NCBI GenBank assembly: GCA_022821725.1
Contig: JAJEDB010000004.1
Coordinates: forward strand, 1 to 37,241
Origin: Candidatus Poribacteria bacterium
GTDB taxonomy: Bacteria > Poribacteria > WGA-4E > WGA-3G
DNA: 37,241 nucleotides
Reading direction: 5' to 3'
Below the pieces are notes generated by a model. The model had not been told where the DNA came from and did no database searches. It saw nothing but the letters and a program-made list of their open reading frames with translations. Below are positions 1 through 8,038 of this stretch, one piece after another; position 1 is the first letter of the stretch, and each line of letters begins with the position of its first letter. The translations under genes were made by a program, and so were the position numbers.

Positions 1-154
1 ATGTGCTAATGATACACTAAACATTGGTATTCTCTCCTATGAAACTCATCATAACTTTTTTAGGAAAGGATACCAACTTTCACACTTTTCCTCAACAGAC
101 TTTTTCACCTTATCTCTTTGACAAAAACTTTACACACCCCCGCTCACAAAAAAC

Positions 155-183
155 TTGACAGCAAAACCTAAATAGATTAAGAT
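155..183 (+). promoter_or_regulatory. sigma70-like promoter
   Basis: A perfect -35 hexamer TTGACA (155-160) is followed after 17 nt by TAAGAT (178-183), which matches the -10 consensus at four of six positions. It would start transcription near 190, just before the first leader element and the Gfo/Idh/MocA gene. The remaining sequence from 1 to 154 is AT-rich and shows no gene that I can support. Confidence 0.55.
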
Positions 184-202
184 TATCAAAACCCGATCGA
201 AT

Positions 203-334
203 CGCAAGGTAAAATTAAAATATGAAATTAGAAAATAACGGAAGCGCAGCCTGCAACAACGGCGCAGGCGAATCTACGGAAATCAACATCGTTCACCCAA
301 TCCACCTCACCGAACCGCAAGGTAAAATTAAAAT
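203..334 (+). repeat. composite leader repeat, two cores plus hairpin
   Basis: Two copies of the core CGCAAGGTAAAATTAAAA lie at 203-220 and 315-334, with a GCCTGC-N9-GCAGGC hairpin at 249-269 between them. The second core ends 12 nt before the ATG at 335 when measured from its GG. The same core-hairpin-core-ATG arrangement recurs before the PhyH genes at 22666 and 23741. It could be a translation-control leader, a small mobile repeat, or both. Confidence 0.7.
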
Positions 335-338
335 ATGA
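222..338 (+). CDS. possible 38-residue leader peptide (uORF)
   Basis: An ATG at 222 sits 12 nt after the GG of the first leader core, the same spacing seen for real genes here. The frame runs 38 codons through the hairpin and second core and stops at TGA 336-338, overlapping the ATG of the downstream gene (ATGA). The product is polar, begins MKLENNGSAACNNG and has no recognisable domain. The overlap could couple translation of the two frames. It may equally be a decayed coding start carried inside a repeat; nothing shows that it is translated. Confidence 0.3.
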   Translation: MKLENNGSAACNNGAGESTEINIVHPIHLTEPQGKIKI

Positions 339-1492
339 AAACTTATCGGGTTGCCATATTGGGGTGTCGGAGTCGCGGCACCTCGGCAGCAAAAGCATAT
401 CACGCACACCCACGCACCGAAATCGTGGCACTCTGCGACCTCGTCCAAGAGCGGTTAGATGCCCTCGGCGACATCGTGAACGTCTCCGCACATTTCACCG
501 ATTTAGACGAGATGATCCAGCAGACGGCTCCCGATATTGTCGCAATCCCCACCGCAACAGAGGCACATTATCCGCTCTGCATGCGTGTCCTTGAACACGG
601 CGTGAACATTGAAGTAGAGAAACCCCTCTGCATCGATCTCGTTCAAGCGGATGAAGTATTGGCAAAGGCGAAAGAAAAAAATGCCCGCGTCGCTGTGCAC
701 CATCAACGCCGCACGAGTCCGTCAATGCAGGCAGTCGCAAAAGCCTTAGACGCAGGCAAAATCGGGGACCTGCGCTATATCTACGCCAGTGGGAAAGGCT
801 ACTACGCCGGTTACGGGTTAATGAACATCGGAACACATGTCGTCAACAACATGATGCGTTTCGGGGGTCGCTGCCGAAGCGTCGTGGCACAAGCGACCAC
901 AGGCGGACGCGCCATTGAACATGACGATGTCCTTCCTTCACCGGCTGGTATGGGGACAGTCGCAGGCGAATACGCCACAGCGACACTCCAATTCGACGGA
1001 AACGTCACCGGCACCCTTCTTCAGCACCGATTTCCGAAAGTGGACACCGATGCCTACGTCATGGAACTCTACGGCACTGAAGGCAGACTCTTTTGGTCGG
1101 AATTGAAAGGTTCGTGGTGGCTCCCTACACCGCATTTCGTCCCTGATGGCACACACGACAAATGGGAGACACTCGCCTCTATCTATCCAGACCATTTTGA
1201 CCCAGACAAGGGCGCGAATGCTGACGATTACTGTTTCGTTGACGAATATGTGAAGGCATTGGACGAAAATCGTGAACACGAGTCCAACGGCGAAGAGGGT
1301 CGCCATGTCATCGAGATTCTCATGGCAATCTTTGAGTCGGCTATCTACGGCACACGTGTGGAGCTGCCCCAGAAAAACCGGGAGCACCCCTTGCTAAAAT
1401 GGCGCGCTGAAGCCGGTCTGGGTGAAATAAGGGATATGCCTCGTGATTACGGCACCTGGTTATCATTAGAAGATGAACGCCTCTACGAATGA
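335..1492 (+). CDS. Gfo/Idh/MocA family oxidoreductase
   Basis: This is a 385-residue NAD(P)-dependent dehydrogenase of the glucose-fructose oxidoreductase/inositol dehydrogenase type, probably acting on a sugar or cyclitol in the cytoplasm. The N-terminal Rossmann domain shows the nucleotide loop GCRSRG (residues 10-15), a variant of GxGxxG, and the family EKP motif at 95-97, whose Lys is normally catalytic. The C-terminal half has the usual alpha/beta substrate domain, including NIGTHVVNN near 164. The start is set by the leader core 12 nt upstream. It is followed by a PhyH gene and an enolase-superfamily gene in the same direction, which suggests a sugar-acid catabolic group. The substrate cannot be deduced. 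Confidence 0.9.
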   Translation: MKTYRVAILGCRSRGTSAAKAYHAHPRTEIVALCDLVQERLDALGDIVNVSAHFTDLDEMIQQTAPDIVAIPTATEAHYPLCMRVLEHGVNIEVEKPLCIDLVQADEVLAKAKEKNARVAVHHQRRTSPSMQAVAKALDAGKIGDLRYIYASGKGYYAGYGLMNIGTHVVNNMMRFGGRCRSVVAQATTGGRAIEHDDVLPSPAGMGTVAGEYATATLQFDGNVTGTLLQHRFPKVDTDAYVMELYGTEGRLFWSELKGSWWLPTPHFVPDGTHDKWETLASIYPDHFDPDKGANADDYCFVDEYVKALDENREHESNGEEGRHVIEILMAIFESAIYGTRVELPQKNREHPLLKWRAEAGLGEIRDMPRDYGTWLSLEDERLYE

Positions 1493-1623
1493 ACTTAACA
1501 CTTTACCGAAGACGTTGGATACACGGAACCCCAAAATCCGCGAAATCTGATAAATCCGCGATAACCCGCGATTTGCGGCGTACTCGCCCAAATGCGACGT
1601 GCATTCAGACGATGAGGAAAATT

Positions 1624-2433
1624 ATGCCGAATCCTACGACGAATGCTGATAATCTATCACCGATCCCACTCACGGAAGAACAACGTTTTCTCTTTGATAC
1701 CCGCGGTTGGCTTTTATTTCCAAGCGTCCTCAGCGACACCGAGGTTAAAGAGATGCGTGAGTTCTGTTATCAGCTCAAACAGGAACCCGAATCAATAATT
1801 CCTGAACACCACCGCTCTCCCATCGGTGGTCCCCTTGAGCCACTGACCGATCATCCGGTTGTGCTCGGATTCATGAACGAATTTCTTACTTCGGGGTATG
1901 CTAACGAGAACTGTTACGGATTCCGATTAGAGGGCACATTTCTAACAATCCGTCCGAATGGACACGACAATTTCAGTCCACACGGCGGGCGTGGGATGCT
2001 CAACTTTCCGGGCAACTCACATACCTATCATCTACACCATGACAGTGCACACAGCGGTTTGACGCGCGTCGTCTGGGAGCTCAATCCTGTTCAGGCAGGC
2101 GGTGGTGGCACGATGTTCCTCACCGGTAGTCATAAAGGGGCATTTCCTGCACCGGAGTCAACAAAAGATCGCAATTCACCGCTGTGGGAAGACTATACCT
2201 GTCCCGCTGGCTCCGTTCTTATTTTCACAGAAGCGATCACACATACAGGTGCGAGATGGACCGATGAATCCATTGATCGGGTCGCGCTTTTCCACTGCTA
2301 CAACACAGTTGGAAACAAATGGCATAAGTGGGAACCGCATCCGAAGCATGTCGAAGAGATGCCGTTCAAACGGCAAACGCTTTTCCGTCCGGTCCACTGT
2401 CAGGACAATACACCAACATTGGATGCGGTGTAG
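1624..2433 (+). CDS. phytanoyl-CoA dioxygenase (PhyH) family protein
   Basis: This 269-residue protein belongs to the Fe(II)/2-oxoglutarate-dependent PhyH family. The frame is open from 1489, but the first 45 codons are low-complexity repeat-like sequence; the ATG at 1624, preceded by GAGG six nt upstream, gives the usual family length and an ordinary N terminus. The double-stranded beta-helix shows a distal His in AITHTG (H207), an Arg for 2-oxoglutarate (R219) and the FLTGSHK turn. The proximal metal motif is ambiguous: an HGG at 120-122 aligns with HGS in the paralogues at 22666 and 23741, while an HHD occurs at 138-140. The substrate is unknown. Confidence 0.85.
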   Translation: MPNPTTNADNLSPIPLTEEQRFLFDTRGWLLFPSVLSDTEVKEMREFCYQLKQEPESIIPEHHRSPIGGPLEPLTDHPVVLGFMNEFLTSGYANENCYGFRLEGTFLTIRPNGHDNFSPHGGRGMLNFPGNSHTYHLHHDSAHSGLTRVVWELNPVQAGGGGTMFLTGSHKGAFPAPESTKDRNSPLWEDYTCPAGSVLIFTEAITHTGARWTDESIDRVALFHCYNTVGNKWHKWEPHPKHVEEMPFKRQTLFRPVHCQDNTPTLDAV

Positions 2434-2507
2434 TAAGTTGATTGGGTTAAATGAAGGGAACCAGTGGATTTCAATTGAGGTGCGTTTAGTTTCTTGGAGG
2501 AACTCTG

Positions 2508-2588
2508 ATGGAATGGTTCGTAGTCAGTGTGTTTGTGGCATTTCTCCTTACGCTTGGCATAGTCGTCCGAACCGCCACCAAAGATTAA
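2508..2588 (+). CDS. 26-residue single-span membrane peptide
   Basis: An ATG at 2508 follows a strong SD (TTGGAGG, 2495-2501) at 7 nt. The 26-codon product starts MEWFVVSVFVAFLL, continues hydrophobic to about residue 20 and ends in RTATKD. That is one transmembrane helix with a short basic/polar tail, probably cytoplasmic. It ends 12 nt before the next gene, so it may be co-transcribed between the PhyH and enolase-superfamily genes. No family is recognised. Good SD, hydrophobic composition and position support it; its small size keeps confidence moderate. Confidence 0.5.
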   Translation: MEWFVVSVFVAFLLTLGIVVRTATKD

Positions 2589-2600
2589 AAAGGATAGAAA

Positions 2601-3737
2601 ATGAAGATTACTAAAGTTAAATCGTTCGTTTCAGCAGACGGACACTTCTTCGTGAAAGTCGAAACCGATGCCGGTATCTACGGTGTCGGTGAGGGTGGAC
2701 TCCGCCGTCGCTCGCTCGCCTTAGCCGAAGTCATTCGCTCGTTTGAACCCTTTCTCATCGGTGCAGACCCATTCCGAATCGAACACCTATGGCAAGTGAT
2801 GTTCCGCGGCGGCTTTTTCCCCGGGGGTGTCGTCCAATCCTCCGCAGTCAGTGCCGTAGACATCGCGCTCTGGGACATCAAAGGAAAAGCCTTGAACGTT
2901 CCCGTCTATGAACTTTTGGGCGGACGCACGAGAGACAAAGTCGTCTGCTACCCGCATAACGGTGGCGGCTCAATTGACGCAATCATCAAGAGCTGCCGAC
3001 AAACCTACGAAGCCGGTTGGAAGTTCGTCCGCTGGAGTGTGGTTGATCACTCTGACAGTGGAGGGACGTTTGAACCCAGACGCGCCATCCGAAACACCGT
3101 TAAGCAGGTGGAAGCCGTGCGTCGGGAATTCGGCGACGATCTCGAAATACTGATCGATGTGCATACCCGTCTCGATCCAGCGGATAGCCTCGATTTCTGT
3201 AACAAGGTCGCACAATACAATCCGTTCTTCATTGAGGATCCGCTTCGCGCCGAGAACCCCGCGAGTCTGAAACGGCTCCGGCAGCAGACTTCGGTGCCAC
3301 TCGCCATTGGTGAGCAATTCGACAGCAAATGGACATTCCGAGAAGTCATCGAAGAAGACCTCATGGACTACTGCCGTGTGGATCTCTGCATCGCCGGTGG
3401 GTTAACAGAGGCACGCAAAATCGCGGGATGGTGCGAAACGCATTACATCTATATAGCACCCCACAACCCGTTGGGACCTGTATCCGCTGCAGCAGGTCTG
3501 CATCTCTGTTTGTCCTCGTCCCTCGTTGGCGTGCAGGAGCTCCCACGTGCCCCGATGTCCTCGTTAACCGACGTATTCCCGGTGCAAGTGCCGTGGGAAT
3601 CCGGCTATCTCCTACCGCCTGAACGTCCGGGACTCGGTATTGAATTCAACGAAGACGCACTTACCAACGTCTCAACGCAAGCGTATGGACCGCCTCACGG
3701 CTACCAACGCGATGACGGTGCTTACACGAACTGGTAA
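2601..3737 (+). CDS. mandelate racemase/muconate lactonizing enzyme family protein, sugar-acid dehydratase-like
   Basis: A 378-residue enolase-superfamily enzyme. The N-terminal capping domain spans about 1-120 and the TIM barrel the rest. Metal ligands expected at the ends of barrel strands are visible as D186 (LIDVH), E212 (FFIEDP) and E238 (AIGEQ); H188 and H288 (APHNPLGP) are the likely acid/base residues. The HNPLGP signature and DVH pairing are typical of the galactonate/mannonate dehydratase side of the superfamily, so dehydration of an aldonic acid is the best inference. AAGGAT stands about 8 nt before the ATG. It shares an apparent operon with the upstream dehydrogenase and PhyH genes. 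Isofunctional assignment cannot be made by eye. Confidence 0.88.
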   Translation: MKITKVKSFVSADGHFFVKVETDAGIYGVGEGGLRRRSLALAEVIRSFEPFLIGADPFRIEHLWQVMFRGGFFPGGVVQSSAVSAVDIALWDIKGKALNVPVYELLGGRTRDKVVCYPHNGGGSIDAIIKSCRQTYEAGWKFVRWSVVDHSDSGGTFEPRRAIRNTVKQVEAVRREFGDDLEILIDVHTRLDPADSLDFCNKVAQYNPFFIEDPLRAENPASLKRLRQQTSVPLAIGEQFDSKWTFREVIEEDLMDYCRVDLCIAGGLTEARKIAGWCETHYIYIAPHNPLGPVSAAAGLHLCLSSSLVGVQELPRAPMSSLTDVFPVQVPWESGYLLPPERPGLGIEFNEDALTNVSTQAYGPPHGYQRDDGAYTNW

Positions 3738-3757
3738 TCTTCATTCCAAACGCGGTA

Positions 3758-3777
3758 GGTGCGGTTCTAACCGCACC
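3758..3777. repeat. GC-rich perfect palindrome
   Basis: GGTGCGGTT and AACCGCACC form a 9-bp perfect inverted repeat with a 2-nt spacer between the enolase-superfamily gene and the aminotransferase gene. No T-run follows, so it is a poor terminator. It has the same design (G-rich arm ending in TT) as the palindromes at 7991 and 8885. Confidence 0.6.
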
Positions 3778-3817
3778 GGTCCAGAAAGCACATATCCAAC
3801 AACGAAGGAGAAATTGA

Positions 3818-5011
3818 ATGACAACAGCTGAAATTAAAGAGATGGCGACGGAATATATCATCAATACTTACGGTGACAGAAGCCTTGCATTCGTCAAAGG
3901 CGAGGGTCCCTACCTCTGGGATGCCGATGGCAAAAAATACCTCGACTTCCTCGGCGGACTCGCTGTCAACGGGTTAGGACACTGCCACCCGAAGGTCGTC
4001 GCCGCCATCCGTGAACAGGCAGGCAACCTGCTGCACACATCCAATCTCTACTATATCCAACCGCAGGCAGAATTGGCGAAACTACTGATCGACAACTCCG
4101 ACATGGACCAGTGCTTCTTCTGCAACAGCGGTGCTGAAGCGAACGAAGCGGCAATTAAACTGGCGCGGAAATACGCCAAAGACAGCAGTAGAACAGACGC
4201 CTATGAAATCATCACAATGGAGAATTCGTTCCATGGACGGACGATGGCGACGATTACCGCTACGGCACAAACGAAGTATCACGTCGGATTTGAGCCGATG
4301 CTGGAAGGCTTCAAATATGTCCCTTTCGATGACCTCGAAGCCACGGAAGCGGCAATCAGTGAAAAGACATGCGCCATTTTAGTCGAACCGATTCAGTCCG
4401 AAGGCGGCGTTAATATCCCCAGTGACGGGTATCTCCAGGGGTTACGAGAACTCTGTGATAAACATAATCTGTTGCTCATGTTCGATGAAGTCCAGACAGC
4501 GATGGGGAGATTAGGCACCTTTTTCGGATACCAAAGCTACGGCGTTGTGCCAGACGTAATTACGATGGCAAAGGCTCTCGGTAGCGGTGTACCGATCGGT
4601 GCGATGTTGGCGAAACGACACATAGCAGAGAGTTTCGTCCCCGGCACCCACGCCGCAACATTCGGCGGAAATCCGTTAGTCACGGCGGCGGCATCCACAA
4701 CCGTCAGAACCATCCTGGAAGAGAACCTCGCCGTAAACGCCGTTAAAATGGGGAATTACCTTGCCGGTGGACTGATGGAACTCAAGGATAAGTATCCGAT
4801 CAAAGAGGTCCGCGGGAAAGGCTTGCTCCGCGGCTTAGTGATGGATGTCGATGCGACCCCGATCGCTGCACAGTGTATTGAAAACGGACTGGTCACCATC
4901 TGCACCAACGATTATGTCCTTCGGTTCTTACCACCGCTCAATATCAACGCTGGTCATGTTGAGGAAGCCGTTAACATCGTCGAAAAATCGATGTCTGAAG
5001 TTCTTTCTTAA
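3818..5011 (+). CDS. argD: acetylornithine/succinyldiaminopimelate-type aminotransferase
   Basis: A 397-residue class III PLP-dependent aminotransferase. It shows the ornithine-aminotransferase family signatures: NSGAEANE (103-110), NSFHGRTMA (136-144), the FDEVQ motif (222-226) whose Asp contacts the PLP ring, and the Schiff-base Lys in MAKALGSGVPIG (K252). The length and the N terminus (GEGPYLWDADGKKYLDFLGG) fit ArgD, which transfers an amino group from N-acetylornithine to 2-oxoglutarate. GGAG lies 8 nt before the ATG. No other arginine gene is nearby, so a related role such as lysine or GABA aminotransfer is possible. It is followed by repeats and not by a partner gene. Confidence 0.85.
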   Translation: MTTAEIKEMATEYIINTYGDRSLAFVKGEGPYLWDADGKKYLDFLGGLAVNGLGHCHPKVVAAIREQAGNLLHTSNLYYIQPQAELAKLLIDNSDMDQCFFCNSGAEANEAAIKLARKYAKDSSRTDAYEIITMENSFHGRTMATITATAQTKYHVGFEPMLEGFKYVPFDDLEATEAAISEKTCAILVEPIQSEGGVNIPSDGYLQGLRELCDKHNLLLMFDEVQTAMGRLGTFFGYQSYGVVPDVITMAKALGSGVPIGAMLAKRHIAESFVPGTHAATFGGNPLVTAAASTTVRTILEENLAVNAVKMGNYLAGGLMELKDKYPIKEVRGKGLLRGLVMDVDATPIAAQCIENGLVTICTNDYVLRFLPPLNINAGHVEEAVNIVEKSMSEVLS

Positions 5012-5065
5012 TTTTACCTTGCGGGAGAACGATGTGGGTTTGAGACATTGACGTGCCTTCTTAAC
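5008..5065 (-). repeat. antisense orphan copy of the leader element
   Basis: Read on the minus strand, this holds GAAGGCACGTCAA, then a spacer, then CCCGCAAGGTAAAATTAA, the same ordered blocks found before genes elsewhere. Here it points back into the 3' end of the aminotransferase gene, with no minus-strand gene to serve. It therefore appears to be a dispersed repeat. Confidence 0.6.
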
Positions 5066-5075
5066 ATCCGCTCTC

Positions 5076-5141
5076 CAAATGTAAAGCTCAGACAAATTAT
5101 GCCATTTAAGGAGAACCTAATTTCATTATGAGCTACGGGCA
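5076..5141. repeat. dispersed intergenic repeat, first copy
   Basis: A block starting CCAAATGTAAAGC, then AGACAAATTATGCCATTTAAGG and ending AATTTCATTA, is shared with 17997-18047. In this copy an insertion breaks the inner palindrome. The rest of the 5012-5198 intergenic region shows no gene. Confidence 0.55.
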
Positions 5142-5198
5142 GGATTTTAAGTGAGTCCACAGAACAACCGAAAACCCGATAGTTAAAAAACCTTTAAG

Positions 5199-6062
5199 AT
5201 GTTACACATCAAAAAGCGTAATGCCGCTGCATGGACAAAAATCTATGTGTTCTGTCTTCTCCTTGCTGTCGTCGGATGCACAGGGAGCACGACCACAATT
5301 GAATTGTCACCTGCGACTCGCACGGAATTGGACGCTATCCTCAACACACTGCAAGCGAGATACGATCTGACGGGTTCCTTAAAGATCACCCGAATGATGG
5401 TGAGGATCAAGGAAGGCGAACGGAGTGAGGAACTCCGAGAATCGTTGTGGTATAAAAAATCGGAGAACGGCGGAGAATTGCTCCAGATTCAAGCCTTGGG
5501 ACCTTACAATGAGCCACGCGGCATCGCAATTGCCAATCAAGACAAGAACGAGTTTCTACTTGCCCTACTGAACGAACAGAAAGCATACGTCGGACCGTTA
5601 TCCGACGGGGTTTTGCGAGAAATTTTCGGCGTGGATTTGCGTGTGTCAGATGTGTTGAGTGCTATCTTCGCCAATCCGTTTCTTGACGGACGCACCACTA
5701 CCTTCATATCCGTTGAAAGTTCAGGGGCAAAATTCATCATCAAGCGTCCGAGTATTCAAACTGGATACGTGGAGACTATCACGCTCTTTATTCGTGACGG
5801 TGAACCCCGAGTTACAGAATGGCATATCCACGATGAAAATGGCACGCTTGAACAACGTGCCACTTTCGCTGACTACCGTGAGGTGAGCGGGATCCTCCGA
5901 CCCCACAAGGTGGAAATCGAACGTCCACTCGAACAGACACGGGTCGCCGTGACAATCGCCAAAGTTGAACTGAACGTCGAGATTAAAGACAGCAAGTTTG
6001 ACTCCGAACCTTTCCTGGGCGAGGACATCGAAATTATCCCCCTGTCAGAATTACGGGAGTAG
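5199..6062 (+). CDS. outer-membrane lipoprotein, LolB-like
   Basis: This 287-residue protein has a lipoprotein signal: basic start, hydrophobic stretch 15-26 and the lipobox AVVG-C with the lipidated Cys at 27. The mature part is a beta-rich domain of the LolB/LppX fold type, with an opening helix (TELDAILNTLQARY) followed by alternating strands, but no signature residue is decisive. Context supports the call: it sits 12 nt upstream of ispE, as lolB does in many proteobacteria. LolB-type proteins accept lipoproteins from the carrier LolA and insert them in the outer membrane. A DUF4292-like lipoprotein of unknown role is the alternative. Confidence 0.6.
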   Translation: MLHIKKRNAAAWTKIYVFCLLLAVVGCTGSTTTIELSPATRTELDAILNTLQARYDLTGSLKITRMMVRIKEGERSEELRESLWYKKSENGGELLQIQALGPYNEPRGIAIANQDKNEFLLALLNEQKAYVGPLSDGVLREIFGVDLRVSDVLSAIFANPFLDGRTTTFISVESSGAKFIIKRPSIQTGYVETITLFIRDGEPRVTEWHIHDENGTLEQRATFADYREVSGILRPHKVEIERPLEQTRVAVTIAKVELNVEIKDSKFDSEPFLGEDIEIIPLSELRE

Positions 6063-6074
6063 TGGGCAAAAACC

Positions 6075-6956
6075 GTGCAAGAGATAAGGGTCGGCGCGCA
6101 TGCGAAAATTAACCTCTATCTGGATGTCGTAGGCAAACGCGAAGATGGGTATCATAACCTCGAAACGATCTTCCATTCAATCGAGTTGCACGATGACGTT
6201 ATCATCCGCAAACAGAGGGCAAAAGGCATAACAGTCTACTGTGAACACCCGGGGGTCCCGCGTGATTCACGTAATTTGGCATATCGCGCCGCGAATCTCC
6301 TCAGTGATTCGGTAGGCGGTATTGACGGGATTGGGATTGATATCCATAAGCGGATTCCGGTTGCGGCTGGACTCGCAGGCGGAAGTGCCAACGCCGCTGC
6401 TGTCCTCCACGGTGTAAACGAACTCTTTGCACTCGGTCTTACACAGGAAAGCCTCATGCAGTTTGGGGCACAATTGGGGGCAGATGTCCCGTTCTGCCTG
6501 CATGGCGGTGCCGCGTTGGGACTCGGCATCGGCGAGCAGTTAACACGCCTTCCCGCGCTCTCGGATGTCCCGCTCCTCCTTCTAAATCCCGGCATCGAAA
6601 TTTCGACAGCGACTGTATTTAAGAAATTGAACTTTTCCTTGACAACACGAGAAAAAAGAGGTATAATTATAAAGGCTTGTTTGGAGAAAGGCGACCTCGC
6701 CGGTATCGGGCAAAACCTATACAACCTCCTTGAGGTTCCGGTTTTTTCCGAGTATCCCGAAATCGCCGCGCTAAAAACTGAGGTATCTACGCAGACTGAG
6801 GTTTGTGGCGCGCTGATGTCGGGGAGCGGTGCTACGGTGTTTGCCGTGATGCAAAACAGTGGTGCAGCGCGTCGGTGTGCGTCATACTTCAAAGACAAGG
6901 TAAATTTTTGTACAACCACGGTAACCAGTCCCGTCGGTGTATCTGTATATCAATGA
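6075..6956 (+). CDS. ispE: 4-diphosphocytidyl-2-C-methyl-D-erythritol kinase
   Basis: A 293-residue GHMP kinase of the MEP isoprenoid pathway, phosphorylating the 2-hydroxyl of CDP-ME with ATP. The N terminus AHAKINLYLDVVGKREDGYH (9-28) is the IspE substrate-binding signature, with K11 and D17 in place. The ATP loop PVAAGLAGGSANAAA spans 95-109, and the catalytic Asp lies in GAQLGADVPF (D137). The C-terminal MSGSGATVFA motif is also present. The start is GTG at 6075, which gives the standard N terminus. It ends only 4 nt before a tRNA gene, so both are probably on one transcript. Confidence 0.96.
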   Translation: MQEIRVGAHAKINLYLDVVGKREDGYHNLETIFHSIELHDDVIIRKQRAKGITVYCEHPGVPRDSRNLAYRAANLLSDSVGGIDGIGIDIHKRIPVAAGLAGGSANAAAVLHGVNELFALGLTQESLMQFGAQLGADVPFCLHGGAALGLGIGEQLTRLPALSDVPLLLLNPGIEISTATVFKKLNFSLTTREKRGIIIKACLEKGDLAGIGQNLYNLLEVPVFSEYPEIAALKTEVSTQTEVCGALMSGSGATVFAVMQNSGAARRCASYFKDKVNFCTTTVTSPVGVSVYQ

Positions 6957-6960
6957 TTAA

Positions 6961-7032
6961 AGGGCGGTGGCCAAGCGGTAAGGCACAGGTCTTTGGAACC
7001 TGCATGCGTAGGTTCGAATCCTACCCGCCCTG
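6961..7032 (+). tRNA. tRNA-Gln (anticodon UUG)
   Basis: The 72-nt sequence folds as a complete cloverleaf: acceptor AGGGCGG with CCGCCCT, a 3-bp D stem GCC/GGC, an anticodon stem CAGGT/ACCTG with loop CTTTGGA (anticodon TTG), a five-base variable loop and T arm GTAGG-TTCGAAT-CCTAC. The discriminator is G. The CCA end is not encoded. Its place between ispE and rplY is known from other bacterial genomes. Confidence 0.95.
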
Positions 7033-7142
7033 TCCTCTTTTTGATACGGTTACTGAATCTATGAAGACAGAAGTTTTTTAATGATTAGGTTTTTGATAGC
7101 ACCCAAACCCGTAGTGCGTAATGAAATGGCGCGCGGATTTAA

Positions 7143-7198
7143 GAAAGGCACATCAAAACTCAAACCTACGTCATTTAACCGCAAGGTAAAATTAAAAG
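7143..7198 (+). repeat. leader element before rplY
   Basis: GAAAGGCACATCAAA, a C/T/A-rich spacer with CCTACGTCATTTAA, then CCGCAAGG (7179-7186) and TAAAATTAAAAG, ending 12 nt after the GG at the rplY ATG. The region aligns along its whole length with the leaders at 22612 and 23690, although the downstream genes are unrelated. Confidence 0.65.
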
Positions 7199-7873
7199 AT
7201 GCAACAAGCGAAATTAGAAGCACAACAACGCAACACCTTTGGAAAGCAGAGTGCCCGGGACCTTCGGAAAGAGGGTGGGGTCCCTGCTGTGCTATACGGT
7301 CGCGCGCAAGACACGTTGGCGATCCAAGTCAACGCGCGCACCTTCAAACAATTCCTACGAACCTACGGTGAAAACGTCATCATCAATATGGAAGTCGAGG
7401 CAGGCGACCCTGAAACGGTCATTATCAAAGACATTCAGCGTCATCCGGTAGATAAACAGACCTTACTGCATGCGGATTTCATCAGAATCTCTCTGGATGA
7501 ACCCGTGACATCAGCCGTGCCGGTAGTCATCGTAGGCAATCCACCGGGTGTTCAACAGGGTGGCGTCCTTGAGATCCCCCTCCGCCAAGTGAGCCTTCAC
7601 TGCCTACCGATGCAAATGCCGAACGATATCACCATTGATGTCAGTCAATTGGAAATCGGTGACTCCATCTCTGTCAGGGACTTAACCTTGGCTGAGGAAA
7701 TCGACATTTTAGATGAACCAGAACGGCCTATTGCAATGGTGAGCCAACCGCGCATCCAGCTTGAGGATGAATTAGCAGAGGGTGAAGAGGGCGAAGGAGT
7801 AGAGGAAGACGCCGCTGAAGAACCTACGGAACCAGAAGTTATTTCCCGTAGGCGCGATGATGACGATGAATAA
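7199..7873 (+). CDS. rplY: 50S ribosomal protein L25 (CTC family)
   Basis: A 224-residue bL25 of the long CTC/TL5 form. Residues 1-95 are the 5S rRNA-binding L25 domain, recognisable by GKQSARDLRKEGGVPAVLYG and by IIKDIQRHPVDKQTLLHADF (written here as a family signature). Residues 100-190 form the extra beta domain (VPVVIVGNPPGVQQGG, LEIPLRQV), and the last 35 are an acidic tail ending in RRRDDDDE. The start at 7199 has the shared leader 12 nt upstream. The gene lies between tRNA-Gln and, two genes later, pth; the usual prs of this neighbourhood is missing. Confidence 0.95.
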   Translation: MQQAKLEAQQRNTFGKQSARDLRKEGGVPAVLYGRAQDTLAIQVNARTFKQFLRTYGENVIINMEVEAGDPETVIIKDIQRHPVDKQTLLHADFIRISLDEPVTSAVPVVIVGNPPGVQQGGVLEIPLRQVSLHCLPMQMPNDITIDVSQLEIGDSISVRDLTLAEEIDILDEPERPIAMVSQPRIQLEDELAEGEEGEGVEEDAAEEPTEPEVISRRRDDDDE

Positions 7874-7990
7874 CGTTGTCTACACCGAAGAACCATACCA
7901 CCCAATGAAATCCAAAGCGCGCTTAATCTATAGGCGGGATCTCCCGATCGCGAATCTTCCGAAATGAAGCGCGCAGCTTGGAACGCGCAG

Positions 7991-8009
7991 GGGCGAGGTT
8001 ACCTCGCCC
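7991..8009. repeat. GC-rich perfect palindrome
   Basis: GGGCGAGGT and ACCTCGCCC are separated by one base. It lies in the 5' open region before the amidase start, which argues that the open frame from 7964 is not coding here. No T-run follows. Confidence 0.6.
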
Positions 8010-8038
8010 GTACAGAAAGCGGATATACGGAAAGGAAC

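Noticed and set aside
1489..1623. N-terminal extension of the first PhyH protein
   Set aside because: Repeat-like sequence rich in CCGCGAT/ATCCGCG units, and the ATG at 1624 has the better SD and family-length product.
6236..6919. Minus-strand frame of 227 codons
   Set aside because: It lies entirely within ispE, which has all its motifs; composition is Arg/Pro/Ser-rich as expected for an antisense shadow.
7081..7371. Open frame of 96 codons between the tRNA and rplY
   Set aside because: It runs through the leader element and overlaps rplY in another frame; no SD or family. rplY at 7199 explains the region.
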